Assembly (NCBI GenBank): GCA_903927645.1
Contig: CAIYNX010000094.1
Coordinates: 1 to 61,504 of the forward strand
Source of the DNA: an uncultured Mucilaginibacter sp.
GTDB lineage: Bacteria > Bacteroidota > Bacteroidia > Sphingobacteriales > Sphingobacteriaceae
Reading direction: 5' to 3'
Length of the DNA stretch: 61,504 nucleotides
How positions within the stretch are numbered: position 1 is the stretch's first letter; each line of letters begins with the position of its first letter. Both the position numbers and the translations under genes were made by a program. Below the pieces are notes generated by a model. That model had not been told where the DNA came from, made no database searches, and was given only the letters and a program-made list of their open reading frames with translations. Shown in pieces: positions 43,810-53,448 of this stretch.

Positions 43810-44808
43810 TTATTGAACTTTATAAACCAATACCTTAAAAGTATTTGGTATAGCATTGCGAGTGCCCTTTTCAAAATCTTGAACACTTAGGTATATTTTA
43901 TTGGTTTTGTTATCAAAAGCCATTGTTTTAGCCCTATTTTGAGTTTGTAAGGTTTGAATTACACTGTATTGGTCGGCAGTTTCTTGTTTAATAATGGTAG
44001 TTGTACCATCACCATTTGAGCAAAAAATAAGTTTACGCGCTTCATCATAAATTACCGCGTCAACACCTGCACCAATTGGTACTGTAGTTATTACCTTTCC
44101 GGTAGCAATATCAACCACACTCATGCCTTTATTTTGGCGGCAAACAGAAAAAATACGGTTATTAGCAGCATCAAGGGCTATGCCGGTAGGTCCACCGCAA
44201 GGAGCCAATGGGTAATTATTCACAACTTTTAAGGTTTTGGTATCAATTACCACCAAGCTGTTTTTATCCTCAAGATTATTATATATTAAACCTTTACCAT
44301 CACTTACAGCAAATTCAGGGCCTCCACCCAGGGCAACTGTTCCTACTTGAGCTAGTGTATTTGGATCAACCACTGAAGTGTTATTACTTTCGCCGTTAAA
44401 GCTAAATACTCTATCCGAATATGGGTCATATATAATACCATCCGGACCTTTAGCGTCAACAGGAATGGTTTTTACTATGGTGAATGTTTTTAAATCAAAA
44501 GCAACTACAGCGTTTGCCCTGCCATCGCTAATAAAACCTAGATTACTTTTGTTAACAATAGCAATGCCATGTACACCTTTCATGCCACTTATTACACCTA
44601 CAGGTTGTTCGGTATCCAAATCAATAACATTTACAGCAGTACCGTGCGATACGTATAAACGCCTATTTATTTTATCGATTGATAAATAATCATAGCCACC
44701 AACACCTGGTAGTGCTATTGCTTTATCAAAAACATAAGTTTGTGCTTTTAATACGGATGTAGAGCCAAATAATAAGGCTGCGCAAATAAATAAAATTACT
44801 TTTTTCAT
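43810..44808 (-). CDS. Exported YncE-like beta-propeller protein
   Basis: 332 residues with a signal peptide (KKVILFICAALLFGSTSVLKA). The mature protein is made of YVTN/YncE-type repeats: RLYVSHGTAVNVIDLDTEQPVGVI, FISDGRANAVVAFDLKTFTIVKTIPV, RVFSFNGESNNTSVVDPNTLAQVGTVAL, RIFSVCRQNKGMSVVDIATGKVITTVPIG and LIFCSNGDGTTTIIKQ. About seven such blades fit a full propeller. It is the last gene of the efflux run, 54 bases after the RND gene. No binding residues for a particular ligand can be named; substrate capture or metal binding in the periplasm is speculative. Confidence 0.85.
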   Translation of the reverse strand: MKKVILFICAALLFGSTSVLKAQTYVFDKAIALPGVGGYDYLSIDKINRRLYVSHGTAVNVIDLDTEQPVGVISGMKGVHGIAIVNKSNLGFISDGRANAVVAFDLKTFTIVKTIPVDAKGPDGIIYDPYSDRVFSFNGESNNTSVVDPNTLAQVGTVALGGGPEFAVSDGKGLIYNNLEDKNSLVVIDTKTLKVVNNYPLAPCGGPTGIALDAANNRIFSVCRQNKGMSVVDIATGKVITTVPIGAGVDAVIYDEARKLIFCSNGDGTTTIIKQETADQYSVIQTLQTQNRAKTMAFDNKTNKIYLSVQDFEKGTRNAIPNTFKVLVYKVQ

Positions 44809-44862
44809 TTTTTTAATTGTTTATAGCATAAATGTGCAATACAATTCTGTATAAAAATGGTA

Positions 44863-47800
44863 TTAAACGTTATTGTCGTGATTTAATTGATTTGTTAACA
44901 TGAAATTATAATTGCGATAAAATACAGCCATCAAACTTGGTAAAACAACCAGTAATAGCGGCAAGGCAATTATAAACCCACCAATAACAGCTATTGCCAA
45001 TGGTTGGTGTAATTGTGCCCCGGCGCCAATACCCAGCGCCAAAGGCATCAACGCAATAATGGCACCCAGAGCAGTCATTAATTTAGGTCTTAACCTGGTT
45101 GAAATGGAATAAATAATGGCTTCGTTTATGCTATTATCCAAATTATTGCTTTGGTTTTCGATGGCCCTTTGTTTAAATTGTAGAAATGTAAAAATGGCAT
45201 TTTCGCCAATTATACCAACAATCATGATAAGACCTGTATAGCTGCCTACATTTAGTTGCGTTTTGGTAAGGTAAAGGGCTAAAAAGCTACCTGCAATTCC
45301 CAAAACCGCTACAAAAATGATAATCAATGCGATTCTGAATTGTTTAAATACAAATAAAATTACGGCAAACACCAATAAGCTTGAGGCTATCAAAATCATT
45401 AATAATTCTTTAAATGATTGTTGTTGTTGGGCATAATCACCTCCATATTCTATATGGTAACCTTCGGGCAGGCTAATCTTTTCTTTAATCTGTTTTTTAA
45501 TGCCTGTCATTATTGTGCCAATATCCAAACTATCTTTACGAGCGCTAACAACTCCCATTGCTTGCAAGTTTTCACGATTTATTTCAGCATCTCCTGGTCT
45601 TAATTCAACATTTGCTAATTCAGTTATTGGTATTAATTTACCGTTTGGAACAAATATTGATAGGTTTTTAATTCCGTTAACATTCAATACTCTGTTTGCC
45701 GGATATACCATTCGAATGGGTGATAACTGTTCACGTTCAAGCATTGTACCAATTACATTACCCTCAAGGGATGTTTGAATTTGATATTGCAAACTAACAG
45801 GAGTTATATTGTATTGTGATAGTTTACTAAAATTTGGTTCAATACTAACTGAAGGACCTGCAATTACTACCCCATCAAATACATCGGCGGTACCCTTTAC
45901 ACCGCTTACCACATCGGCGACCTGTTTTGAAAGGGCTTTCAACTTTTCTTGATTTTCACCAAATATTTTTATTTCTATTGGTTGAACAGAGGTCATCAAG
46001 TCGCCAAGCATATCCGTAATCACCTGACCAAAATCTATTCTTAAAGCAGGTTGATTTATAGCAATTTTTTCATTTAATTCCTTAATTACTTGCTCGGTTG
46101 TCTTTTTTCTTGTTTTTTTAAGATGTATTAAATAATCTCCTTTGTTTGGCTCTGTAATAAAAAAGCCCATCTCAGTTCCTGTTCGCCTTGAATAAGCTTC
46201 TACTTCAGGCTGTGCAGTAACGATTTTTTCTACATGGCGCAACATTCTATCTGTTTCGTCGAGCGAGGTGCCCGGTGGCGAAGTATAGTCGAGCACAATG
46301 CTACCTTCATCCATTTCGGGTAAAAACCCGGTTTTTAATTTAGGTCCAACTATATATACGGTAACCATGAGTCCGACAATTATCACCAAGGCAACATACG
46401 GTCTGATAATGAACCAACGCACCCACCTTTGTTTTTTTACCTCATGCTCAATAGGTTGTTTTACATCACCAGAATAATCTTTTTTGTGTTTGCTCAATAA
46501 AATGTACACTACCGGCAAACCCACCCAGGTTACAAAAAATGAGCAAACCAATGTAATAATCATGGTATTTGTAAGCACCTTGAAATAAGCACCTGCAACT
46601 CCACTCATTAATACAAATGGTATAAAAATAACAATAGTACTTATTGAGGACCCCACCATGGCTGGAAAAAGGTAATCAATTGCCTTTTTAACCAGAAGTA
46701 AAGGATGCTCGCGAGGGTGTTCTTCATGGGTGCGGTGAATTTGTTCAACAACAACAATGGCATCATCAATAATTAAACCCAAAGCTGCAGCGATGGCACC
46801 CAACGTCATGATATTAAAAGTGTAGCCCAAAACATATAAAATAATCAGGCTTAAACTAAGTGTAATAGGTATTGTTATTAATATAGTTGCACTTGCCTTT
46901 AACGAATGCAAGAAAATAATGGCAACAATAATGGCCAATAACAAACCTATCCATAAACTATCACTCACGCTTTTTATAGCGTCCTTCACAAAATCGGCCT
47001 GAATGTAATAAGGTTTTATGGTTACATCTTTTGGTAGCAGCTTTTGCAAAGCGGTAACTTTATCATCCATATCAGCCGAAAGCGAAACCAAGTTTGAATT
47101 AGGTTGTTTAATAACAGCTATTAAAACCCCATCATGTCCATTTGCGTTAATTCGGGTATATTCAATGCTTTCTTGTACAGCTATATCGGCAAAGTCCTTT
47201 AATAGTATTACACGTTTTCTGTTATTGCTTATTACCAGATTTTCCAACTCATCCTTGGCATTGATTGTTGCATCGGTTACGGTAAGGTAAAGCATTTTAT
47301 AATCAGCCAAATACCCCTCTGATTTTACAAAATTAGTTTGTGAGAGGGCTGCGCTTATTATATCGGGTGTTAAACCCAAAGCACTCATTTTTTGCTTATT
47401 GAGTGTTAACCAATATTCTTTTGCTTTGCCTCCAATTACCCTAATTTCCGAAACTCCATCAACTTGCGAAAGGAAAGGCTTCACAGTATAAGTTGCCAAT
47501 TGACGTAATTCAATAGGATTCCGAGAATGGCTTTCAAGCGTATAACCACTTACCGGCAAGGTGGATGGATTCATCTTTTCTACTGTAAAGGTTACATCCG
47601 GAGGCAAGTCTACTTTTATTTGGTCAATTTGAGCTTGTAATTTTTGCAGACTTACATCAATACCCACATTCCAATCCATAAAGGCGGATATTTCGCAACT
47701 ACCACGTCCGGTTCTGCTTCTTACCATTTGTAAACCTGGCACTTGCTTAATCGCGTTTTCAAGAGGTTTAGTAACGGTAACCATCATTTTATTAACTGGT

Positions 47801-47964
47801 TGCAGTCCTTCTTCAGCAATTACCTTTATTTTAGGGAAGGTAATTTCGGGAAATAAAGAGGTTTGTAGCTTTGAATAGGCAAATAAACCACCCATAACTA
47901 TCAAAGCCAATACCAAGCTTATTGGTTTTTTATGGGTAATAAAGTAATCTTTAATTGGGGTCAT
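44863..47964 (-). CDS. RND efflux transporter permease
   Basis: 1033 residues, the full-length AcrB/CzcA architecture: helix 1 (PISLVLALIVMGGLFAYSKL), a large periplasmic porter domain, helices 2-6, a second porter domain, helices 8-12. In helix 4 the proton-relay pair is in LGLIIDDAIVVVEQIHR, and TPPGTSLDETDRMLRHVEKIV...YSRRTGTEMGFFITEPNKGDY marks the second porter half. DDAIVVVE is nearer to drug-type (HAE) than to the CzcA/CusA DGAVV signature, while FLPEMDEG resembles the metal type. The substrate is therefore undecided. Its ATG overlaps the adaptor stop (ATGA), so the two are translationally coupled. Confidence 0.92.
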   Translation of the reverse strand: MTPIKDYFITHKKPISLVLALIVMGGLFAYSKLQTSLFPEITFPKIKVIAEEGLQPVNKMMVTVTKPLENAIKQVPGLQMVRSRTGRGSCEISAFMDWNVGIDVSLQKLQAQIDQIKVDLPPDVTFTVEKMNPSTLPVSGYTLESHSRNPIELRQLATYTVKPFLSQVDGVSEIRVIGGKAKEYWLTLNKQKMSALGLTPDIISAALSQTNFVKSEGYLADYKMLYLTVTDATINAKDELENLVISNNRKRVILLKDFADIAVQESIEYTRINANGHDGVLIAVIKQPNSNLVSLSADMDDKVTALQKLLPKDVTIKPYYIQADFVKDAIKSVSDSLWIGLLLAIIVAIIFLHSLKASATILITIPITLSLSLIILYVLGYTFNIMTLGAIAAALGLIIDDAIVVVEQIHRTHEEHPREHPLLLVKKAIDYLFPAMVGSSISTIVIFIPFVLMSGVAGAYFKVLTNTMIITLVCSFFVTWVGLPVVYILLSKHKKDYSGDVKQPIEHEVKKQRWVRWFIIRPYVALVIIVGLMVTVYIVGPKLKTGFLPEMDEGSIVLDYTSPPGTSLDETDRMLRHVEKIVTAQPEVEAYSRRTGTEMGFFITEPNKGDYLIHLKKTRKKTTEQVIKELNEKIAINQPALRIDFGQVITDMLGDLMTSVQPIEIKIFGENQEKLKALSKQVADVVSGVKGTADVFDGVVIAGPSVSIEPNFSKLSQYNITPVSLQYQIQTSLEGNVIGTMLEREQLSPIRMVYPANRVLNVNGIKNLSIFVPNGKLIPITELANVELRPGDAEINRENLQAMGVVSARKDSLDIGTIMTGIKKQIKEKISLPEGYHIEYGGDYAQQQQSFKELLMILIASSLLVFAVILFVFKQFRIALIIIFVAVLGIAGSFLALYLTKTQLNVGSYTGLIMIVGIIGENAIFTFLQFKQRAIENQSNNLDNSINEAIIYSISTRLRPKLMTALGAIIALMPLALGIGAGAQLHQPLAIAVIGGFIIALPLLLVVLPSLMAVFYRNYNFMLTNQLNHDNNV

Positions 47965-48908
47965 GGTGCTACAATTTTAATTTTAGCGGTATCTGGTAGT
48001 CCATAATTTCCGGTCAAAATTATTTTGTCATTCGAAGTGAATTTCGGAGATAATATTTCTACTTGTTCATCTGATATAATCCCCTCCTTTATAACAACTT
48101 TTACCGCCGTTGTAGCATTAATTAACTTCATTACCCAAAATTCGGTTTGGGTTTCATTTGCCAAAATAGCAGCCTTTGGCAAGGTGAAAGCATGATTTTT
48201 AGAGGCTTTTATAATTCTTGCTTTGGCTACCAAATTTTCAGGAATTTGATCAGTATTATTTATTTTGATGACCACCCCTTGGGTTTGGGCTACTGTATCA
48301 ACAGTAGGCATAAATGATTTAACCAAGCCATTAATAGCTTTACCTCCGGGGAGTGTAAGTTTTACATTTTGTCCTGTTTTAACGTATCTCTTTAATTCAT
48401 AAGGCAATTGCATAATAAAAACAAAGCTAGAGCGATCGCTAATTACTGCCAAAGGGTCGCCATCAGCAATATAATCGCCGGCATGGTGGCTTAGTTGTGA
48501 TATATATCCTGATTGTGTGGCTTTTATTTTATTAAGCCCCGAAAATTTGAAGGAGGTATCTAATTTAGCTATTGAGTTACCTATGCTTTGTGCCTCTTTG
48601 GTTTTAATGGTAAATAGTAATTCGCCTTTTGTTACATTTTGGCCGGGCAATAAGTTAGTTTCTTGCAAATAACCGTTGGCATTTGATTTTACATAATTTT
48701 TTTGCAAAGTAACCGAGGTTGCATTCAAATCAATATAATCGGCCAAGATGGTATCTGCAATTTGAGTAACCGTAACTGGTGTTTGCGAAACAACTTTGGC
48801 ATCTTCATCATCAGACTTATCATTGCTACTGCACGAAAATATCAGCAAGGGGCATACTACCAAACCAAAGTAAATAAGACTATTAAAGCTTAATTTTATT
48901 TTTTTCAT
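47961..48908 (-). CDS. RND periplasmic adaptor (membrane fusion) lipoprotein
   Basis: 315 residues. The signal peptide ends in a lipobox (LIFSC, Cys26). The mature part has beta-barrel and biotinyl-lipoyl-like halves: NLLPGQNVTKGELLFTIKTKEA and IKATQSGYISQLSHHAGDYIADGDPLAVISD. YVKTGQNVKLTLPGGKAINGLVKSFMPTVD and the C-terminal membrane-proximal domain follow. The alpha-helical hairpin is unusually short (only about 20 residues between the lipoyl halves). It starts one base after the tolC-like stop and overlaps the RND gene by four bases. Confidence 0.9.
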   Translation of the reverse strand: MKKIKLSFNSLIYFGLVVCPLLIFSCSSNDKSDDEDAKVVSQTPVTVTQIADTILADYIDLNATSVTLQKNYVKSNANGYLQETNLLPGQNVTKGELLFTIKTKEAQSIGNSIAKLDTSFKFSGLNKIKATQSGYISQLSHHAGDYIADGDPLAVISDRSSFVFIMQLPYELKRYVKTGQNVKLTLPGGKAINGLVKSFMPTVDTVAQTQGVVIKINNTDQIPENLVAKARIIKASKNHAFTLPKAAILANETQTEFWVMKLINATTAVKVVIKEGIISDEQVEILSPKFTSNDKIILTGNYGLPDTAKIKIVAP

Positions 48909-48909
48909 G

Positions 48910-50145
48910 TTATTTGTTCCAATAATTTAACTGGTTTATGAGTTGCAGTTTATTAATGTTGGTGGTGGTTTTAAGATTTTTAATAACCAGATAATTGTTG
49001 ATAGCCAATACCAAATCGGCAATTTTTAAATCGCCGGTTTGTAATAGTTTCAAATCAACCTGAATCAAAGTATCTGCGTATTTTATTTGGTCTTCAATTT
49101 CTTTAAGCAATTCATCACTCTGATTTATTTGTTGGTTCAATTGATCGATTTGCTGCTTATATTGTAAATTAAAAAAAGCCTTGTAATTTATTCGGGTCTC
49201 TTCCTGTAGCGATAGTTTTTTATATTGTAGTTTTCTAATTCCTCCATCAAAAATTGGGATAGATAAACTAAAACCTATACTAGTTCCAAAGTTTTTATAA
49301 GGTTGATCAGAAAAGTCGGAATTAAAACCACCATCAGCAAAAATACTTCCTTTCGGTTTATAGGCAAAATCAACCAATTTGCGGCTGTTAATTAGGCGTA
49401 AACTATCTATTTGATATTTTTTAAAAAATATGCTTGTTGCAGGTTCAGGCAAAGTTGTTTTTTCAAGGCTTGGGTAGGTTAGTTCCACTGATGATGTATC
49501 AGTAAATCCGGCTAAATAATTTAAAGTGGCAAAATCATTTTTATATTGTAAACTAGCCTGCAAGGTTTGTAATTTTTGTTGTTTTAGCGTAACCAAAAAG
49601 GTTAAATAATCGCTTTGGTGGTAAATGTTTGATTGGGTAAGGGTTTTTAGTAATCCTTCTTCCTTAGTTAACAAATCAACAACTTCATTAGTAAATTTTA
49701 CCTGTAACAGGCTTCCATAAGCTGTAATATATTGTGCTACAATTGCTTTTTTTAAATCACGCTCTGATATTTTTGAAATATTTAAAATAGAATCTCTTTG
49801 TAAACTGATCGCCGTAATCTGCGAATTGATATACTGTTTATTAATAAGGGTTTTACTTGCACTCACCAAGGCACTGATTGTGTGTACATTAGTAATAGCT
49901 CCCGCATAGCCAAAACCGTTGTAAGAGGGTGCAAAAAGCCCAGCTCCAATTCCGTTTACTTGTGGTCTTAATGCTGCTCTCAACCTCAAACTATCCAATT
50001 GACTGGATTGTACCTGGTTTTTGAGGTCGGTTAATAAAGGACTATTTTTTTTGCTGATTTCCAAATAATGTTCAAGCGTATTGGTTTGCGCTAATGAAAC
50101 AGTAGCTGCTAAGGATAATAATAAAATGCTTAGAAAAAATTTCAT
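48910..50145 (-). CDS. TolC-family outer membrane efflux protein
   Basis: 411 residues with a signal peptide (KFFLSILLLSLAATVSLA). Two OEP-type helical repeats are visible, with long heptad-like helices such as TKEEGLLKTLTQSNIYHQSDYLTFLVTLKQQKLQTLQASLQYKNDFATL and NLQYKQQIDQLNQQINQSDELLKEIEDQIKYADTLIQVDLKLLQTGD. The strand-forming GTSIGFSLSIPIFDGG lies between the halves. It provides the outer-membrane duct for the RND pump. It is the first structural gene after the regulators, 90 bases downstream of the kinase gene. Confidence 0.85.
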   Translation of the reverse strand: MKFFLSILLLSLAATVSLAQTNTLEHYLEISKKNSPLLTDLKNQVQSSQLDSLRLRAALRPQVNGIGAGLFAPSYNGFGYAGAITNVHTISALVSASKTLINKQYINSQITAISLQRDSILNISKISERDLKKAIVAQYITAYGSLLQVKFTNEVVDLLTKEEGLLKTLTQSNIYHQSDYLTFLVTLKQQKLQTLQASLQYKNDFATLNYLAGFTDTSSVELTYPSLEKTTLPEPATSIFFKKYQIDSLRLINSRKLVDFAYKPKGSIFADGGFNSDFSDQPYKNFGTSIGFSLSIPIFDGGIRKLQYKKLSLQEETRINYKAFFNLQYKQQIDQLNQQINQSDELLKEIEDQIKYADTLIQVDLKLLQTGDLKIADLVLAINNYLVIKNLKTTTNINKLQLINQLNYWNK

Positions 50146-50235
50146 TCAAATATCAATTGGATAGAATTTGAAAGCAAATTAAAATTAAAATCTGGATTAA
50201 TTTAGGAGGAAGGTTTTTTGGTAAACATATTATTG

Positions 50236-51525
50236 CTAAAAGTTAACCATGAAACAATGATAACCATTTTCGAAACGGTAGTTTAAAGTAAATTTAAAAT
50301 TTTCACATATTTGCCTTGAGATGGTTAATCCTAAACCGCTTCCTTCTGAATTTGCAGATTTATTGAACCTAACAAAAATGTTTTCATCTAATGGTTCATT
50401 AATTCCGGTATTTTTGATGATCAAACTTTCTGCTGTAAGTGAAATTTGAATTTTACCACCTTTATAATTATGTCTGATAGCATTCGTAAAAAGGTTATTC
50501 AACAATATTTCAATCAGGTAATGATTGGCTACAATTTCTTTTTCGTGCAAATCCAGATTTAATGCCAGTCTTTTATCGGCTATAATTTCTTCAAATTGGC
50601 TTTCTGTTTCTTCTAACAAAGCTTTGAGGTTTATTCTTTGCGATTTATTTAATAAGTGGTTTTCAATTTTTACAAGCAAGAGTAGTGAGTTATTTAACTT
50701 ATTTAAGCGCGAAACTGCACTATATAAATCATTTAAAATTTTGCTCTGAACGGCATTAAAATTCTCGGTTTGTAACAGTGTGTCAAGTTTTGAGTTAATA
50801 ACTGCAATTGGGGTCAGCAATTCATGTGAGGCATTTTCTGTAAAGGTTTTAAGGTTTGTATAGTCATTTTTAGCTTTTGTTGCCATCAATGTTACAGCGG
50901 TGCCTAGTTCAGAAAATTCTTCAATATCTGTTTCAGGTTGTTGTACTTCTTTTGGTTCGGCTAAACTAAATTGCTTTATTTGATTTACTATATTATAAAA
51001 CGGCTTCCATATTCTACCTAATATTAACCTATTTGTTAGTAACAATACCAAAATTAAAAGTAGGGTTACTACAAAAGTGATGACGAAAATAATCCGTATT
51101 AAATCTTCAGTCTCAACCTTTGATTCGATAATTTGAATTTTGTAAAGCTTATCGCCTATTTTAACGTAGGTAATGAGTTCTCTTCCAGGTTCTTTTTCGT
51201 AATGGTTTTTGTGTTTATGGTGGTGTTTATGGAAATTATTATTGTCCCACTTTTTTAGGTATTCGGTATCAATAAATTGTCGTTTAACGGAATCATTTTT
51301 AACCTCGGTAAATGTAATTTGTTGGTCTTCCGATTGGAAAATTTGTGGCAGCTTATTGTTTAAATGTACATATTCAAAAATTTCATCCTCTTCAACCGTT
51401 AGGCTTTTATCTTTTTGATTGGTTAATATCCAACTAATTGTTTGGTAATAAATAAACCCAGTAATAATAAAAATTACCGTTGTGCTTATAATGTTTACTT
51501 GATTATAACGGGTAAGTAACTTCAT
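50236..51525 (-). CDS. Sensor histidine kinase with histidine-rich periplasmic domain
   Basis: 429 residues. Helix 1 (about 11-33) and helix 2 (about 143-168) bracket a periplasmic domain of about 110 residues. Residues 99-108 of that domain read HKHHHKHKNH, an unusual cluster that could bind metal ions. The cytoplasmic part has the phosphoacceptor H234 in TENASHELLTPIAVIN and an HATPase_c domain with N box NLFTNAIRHNYKGGKI, and the G box GSGLGLTISRQICENF. Overlap of four bases with the response-regulator gene shows coupled expression. Placement before the RND genes and the His-rich loop suggest control of the pump in response to a metal; that is inference. Confidence 0.9.
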   Translation of the reverse strand: MKLLTRYNQVNIISTTVIFIITGFIYYQTISWILTNQKDKSLTVEEDEIFEYVHLNNKLPQIFQSEDQQITFTEVKNDSVKRQFIDTEYLKKWDNNNFHKHHHKHKNHYEKEPGRELITYVKIGDKLYKIQIIESKVETEDLIRIIFVITFVVTLLLILVLLLTNRLILGRIWKPFYNIVNQIKQFSLAEPKEVQQPETDIEEFSELGTAVTLMATKAKNDYTNLKTFTENASHELLTPIAVINSKLDTLLQTENFNAVQSKILNDLYSAVSRLNKLNNSLLLLVKIENHLLNKSQRINLKALLEETESQFEEIIADKRLALNLDLHEKEIVANHYLIEILLNNLFTNAIRHNYKGGKIQISLTAESLIIKNTGINEPLDENIFVRFNKSANSEGSGLGLTISRQICENFKFTLNYRFENGYHCFMVNF

Positions 51526-52199
51526 TCTTCAATAAATTTATAACCCATACCATAAGCCGCCTGAATATAATCGGCACAGCCAACCTCTATTAATTTTTTA
51601 CGAATATTTTTTATGTGCGAATAAATAAAATCGAAATTATTTGCCATGTCAATTCCATCTCCCCATAAATGTTCTGCAATGGCATTTTTTGAAACTACCT
51701 TGCCTTTATTTGCAATAAAATAAAGAAGTAATGCATATTCTTTTCGTGTAAATTTTACAGCGGTGTTGGCAACTTTCACCTCTTTAGCCAATAAATCGAT
51801 GGTTATTTCATTTAATACCAAGATATTACTTCCATTAAATGATTTTCTACGTATAATGGCAGTTACCCTTGCTTTTAATTCAGATAAATGAAATGGTTTA
51901 ACCAAATAGTCATCCGCTCCTAAATTCAAGCCATCCAACCGATCATCCAATGAGTTTCTTGCCGAAATTATAAGCACTCCATCTGAATGATTGTTATCTT
52001 TTAGTTTTTTTAATAGTTCAATACCATTGCCATCAGGTAGGTTAATATCTAACAATATACAGTCATATCTATACAAATTTATTTTTGATAATGCTTTAGT
52101 GTAATTTTTGGCTGTTTCACAAATATTACCTTCACCTGTAAAGTATTCTTCTATACTTTCTCTTAGTCCGGTTTCGTCTTCAACAATAAGTATTTTCAT
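51522..52199 (-). CDS. OmpR/PhoB-family response regulator
   Basis: 225 residues. The receiver domain has the acidic pair (IVEDETGLRES), the phospho-acceptor Asp in YDCILLDINLPDGNG near 50, and the conserved Lys in DDYLVKPFHL near 104. A winged-helix DNA-binding domain follows (EITIDLLAKEVKVANTAVKFTRKEYALLLYF...VVSKNAIAEHLWG...SHIKNIRKKL...YIQAAYGMGYKF). It forms a pair with the kinase immediately downstream and probably activates the efflux genes. Upstream spacer 52200-52431 holds divergent promoters; I see no convincing -7 match on either strand there. Confidence 0.95.
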   Translation of the reverse strand: MKILIVEDETGLRESIEEYFTGEGNICETAKNYTKALSKINLYRYDCILLDINLPDGNGIELLKKLKDNNHSDGVLIISARNSLDDRLDGLNLGADDYLVKPFHLSELKARVTAIIRRKSFNGSNILVLNEITIDLLAKEVKVANTAVKFTRKEYALLLYFIANKGKVVSKNAIAEHLWGDGIDMANNFDFIYSHIKNIRKKLIEVGCADYIQAAYGMGYKFIEE

Positions 52200-52431
52200 A
52201 ACTATTTTTCAAATGTACGAATGGATTATTGGAGATAATTTGGATTATTCAATTAATTTTATTTTTACTAAATTGAATTTTGTAAAAAGAATTTAAATTT
52301 AAGAGGGAGCACCATTGAAAAACAGAAATTTTTTTCTACTTTCTAAATCTAATTTATAAATAAGTATATTTATTTTCTAATAAACAACCAAAACCTAATT
52401 GGTTACCTAAGTATTTTAAAACAATTACAAA

Positions 52432-52818
52432 ATGAAAAAATTATTATTTTTGATTTTAATATTAAGTTCTTTTTTTATTTCGTGTAAAAAAGATTCTATT
52501 TACGAACCTAATTTGCCAGCTAAACCCTTACAAGTTATCATTAGTAATATTTCAACTACCCTTACTATCTATTCATTTTCAATTACTAACCAGTCATCTG
52601 TAAAATTGATAGATATTTATTCGCAAATTGAAAATAATACTTTCAATGTAAATGTAAATCACGGAGATATTCTAAAAGTGAACTATTTTTTAGAGTTAGA
52701 AGGTCCAAGTCCTGCAGTGAATCCCCTTGTTTCATTTGTTTATGAAGGCGCTCCTTTAATAGTGGTAACAAATAATGCTGGTATTATTACCGGTACAAAA
52801 TATATAGTAATCCCGTAA
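52432..52818 (+). CDS. Small lipoprotein of unknown function
   Basis: 128 residues. A signal peptide ending in the lipobox FFISC (Cys17) precedes a single beta-rich domain of about 100 residues (VIISNISTTLTIYSFSITNQSSVKLIDIYS..., NVNHGDILKVNYFLELEG). The pattern suggests an Ig-like or jelly-roll fold. The protein is unlike any named family I know. It is divergent from the response-regulator gene. Coding is supported by the good signal peptide; its job is unknown. Confidence 0.6.
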   Translation: MKKLLFLILILSSFFISCKKDSIYEPNLPAKPLQVIISNISTTLTIYSFSITNQSSVKLIDIYSQIENNTFNVNVNHGDILKVNYFLELEGPSPAVNPLVSFVYEGAPLIVVTNNAGIITGTKYIVIP

Positions 52819-52947
52819 TTTAAAATCAATCTTAAATTATAATTCTTATCAATTATTCATACCTAAACTCAATATTAAAAGCATATATTATTTTATGCAT
52901 CAAATCCTTTTTATTGTTTGATATTTAGGCGAAATTATATTTATATT

Positions 52948-53361
52948 ATGTGGTGGATATATGCATTATTTTCAGCTTTTTTTGCAGCCTTAACAGCCAT
53001 TTTCGCCAAAATTGGAATTAAAGGAGTAAATACAGACTTGGCGACTGCAATACGGACGGTTGTAATTTTAATACTAGCCTGGGTAATTGCATTGGTTAGG
53101 GGAGGTACAGCATCTATTTCTACGCTAACCAGAACCAATTGGATTTTCCTTATTTTATCAGGCTGTGCTACCGGGCTGTCCTGGATTTGTTATTTTAAGG
53201 CCTTGCAATTGGGCGAAGTATCCAAAGTGGCGCCTGTAGACAAGTTGAGTGTGGCATTTGCTATAATTTTGGCGGTTGTTTTTCTAGGAGAACCCCTTAC
53301 AATAAAAACGGCAATTGGGGCATTGTTAATTTTGGGTGGAAGCTTGGTGTTGATTTTTTGA
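52948..53361 (+). CDS. EamA-family small transporter (half-size)
   Basis: 137 residues from the ATG at 52948; an upstream in-frame TTG at 52918 would add charged residues before helix 1. Five predicted membrane helices form one EamA unit: YALFSAFFAALTAIFAKIGIKGVNTDLATAIRTVVILILAW, ILSGCATGLSWICYFKALQLGEVSKVAPVDKLSVAFAIILAVVFLGEPL and AIGALLILGGSLVLIF. Half-size EamA proteins act as dimers in transporting small metabolites. Substrate unknown. Single gene, followed by a weak AT-rich hairpin. Confidence 0.85.
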   Translation: MWWIYALFSAFFAALTAIFAKIGIKGVNTDLATAIRTVVILILAWVIALVRGGTASISTLTRTNWIFLILSGCATGLSWICYFKALQLGEVSKVAPVDKLSVAFAIILAVVFLGEPLTIKTAIGALLILGGSLVLIF

Positions 53362-53448
53362 TCATATTAATGTAACAATAATATTACGTTAATAAAAATT
53401 CAACATTAATCCAAAATTAGAAAGCAATTTTGAAGCGTGCAGAACTCG

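Noticed and set aside
44863..47964. Calling the RND pump a CusA/CzcA metal exporter
   Set aside because: The kinase loop hints at metal, but helix 4 reads DDAIVVVE, which is not the metal-type signature. The substrate is left open.
53366..53393. AT-rich hairpin after the EamA gene (arms ATTAATGTAA/TTACGTTAAT)
   Set aside because: Weak, contains a wobble pair, and has no T-run on the plus strand. Not convincing as a terminator.
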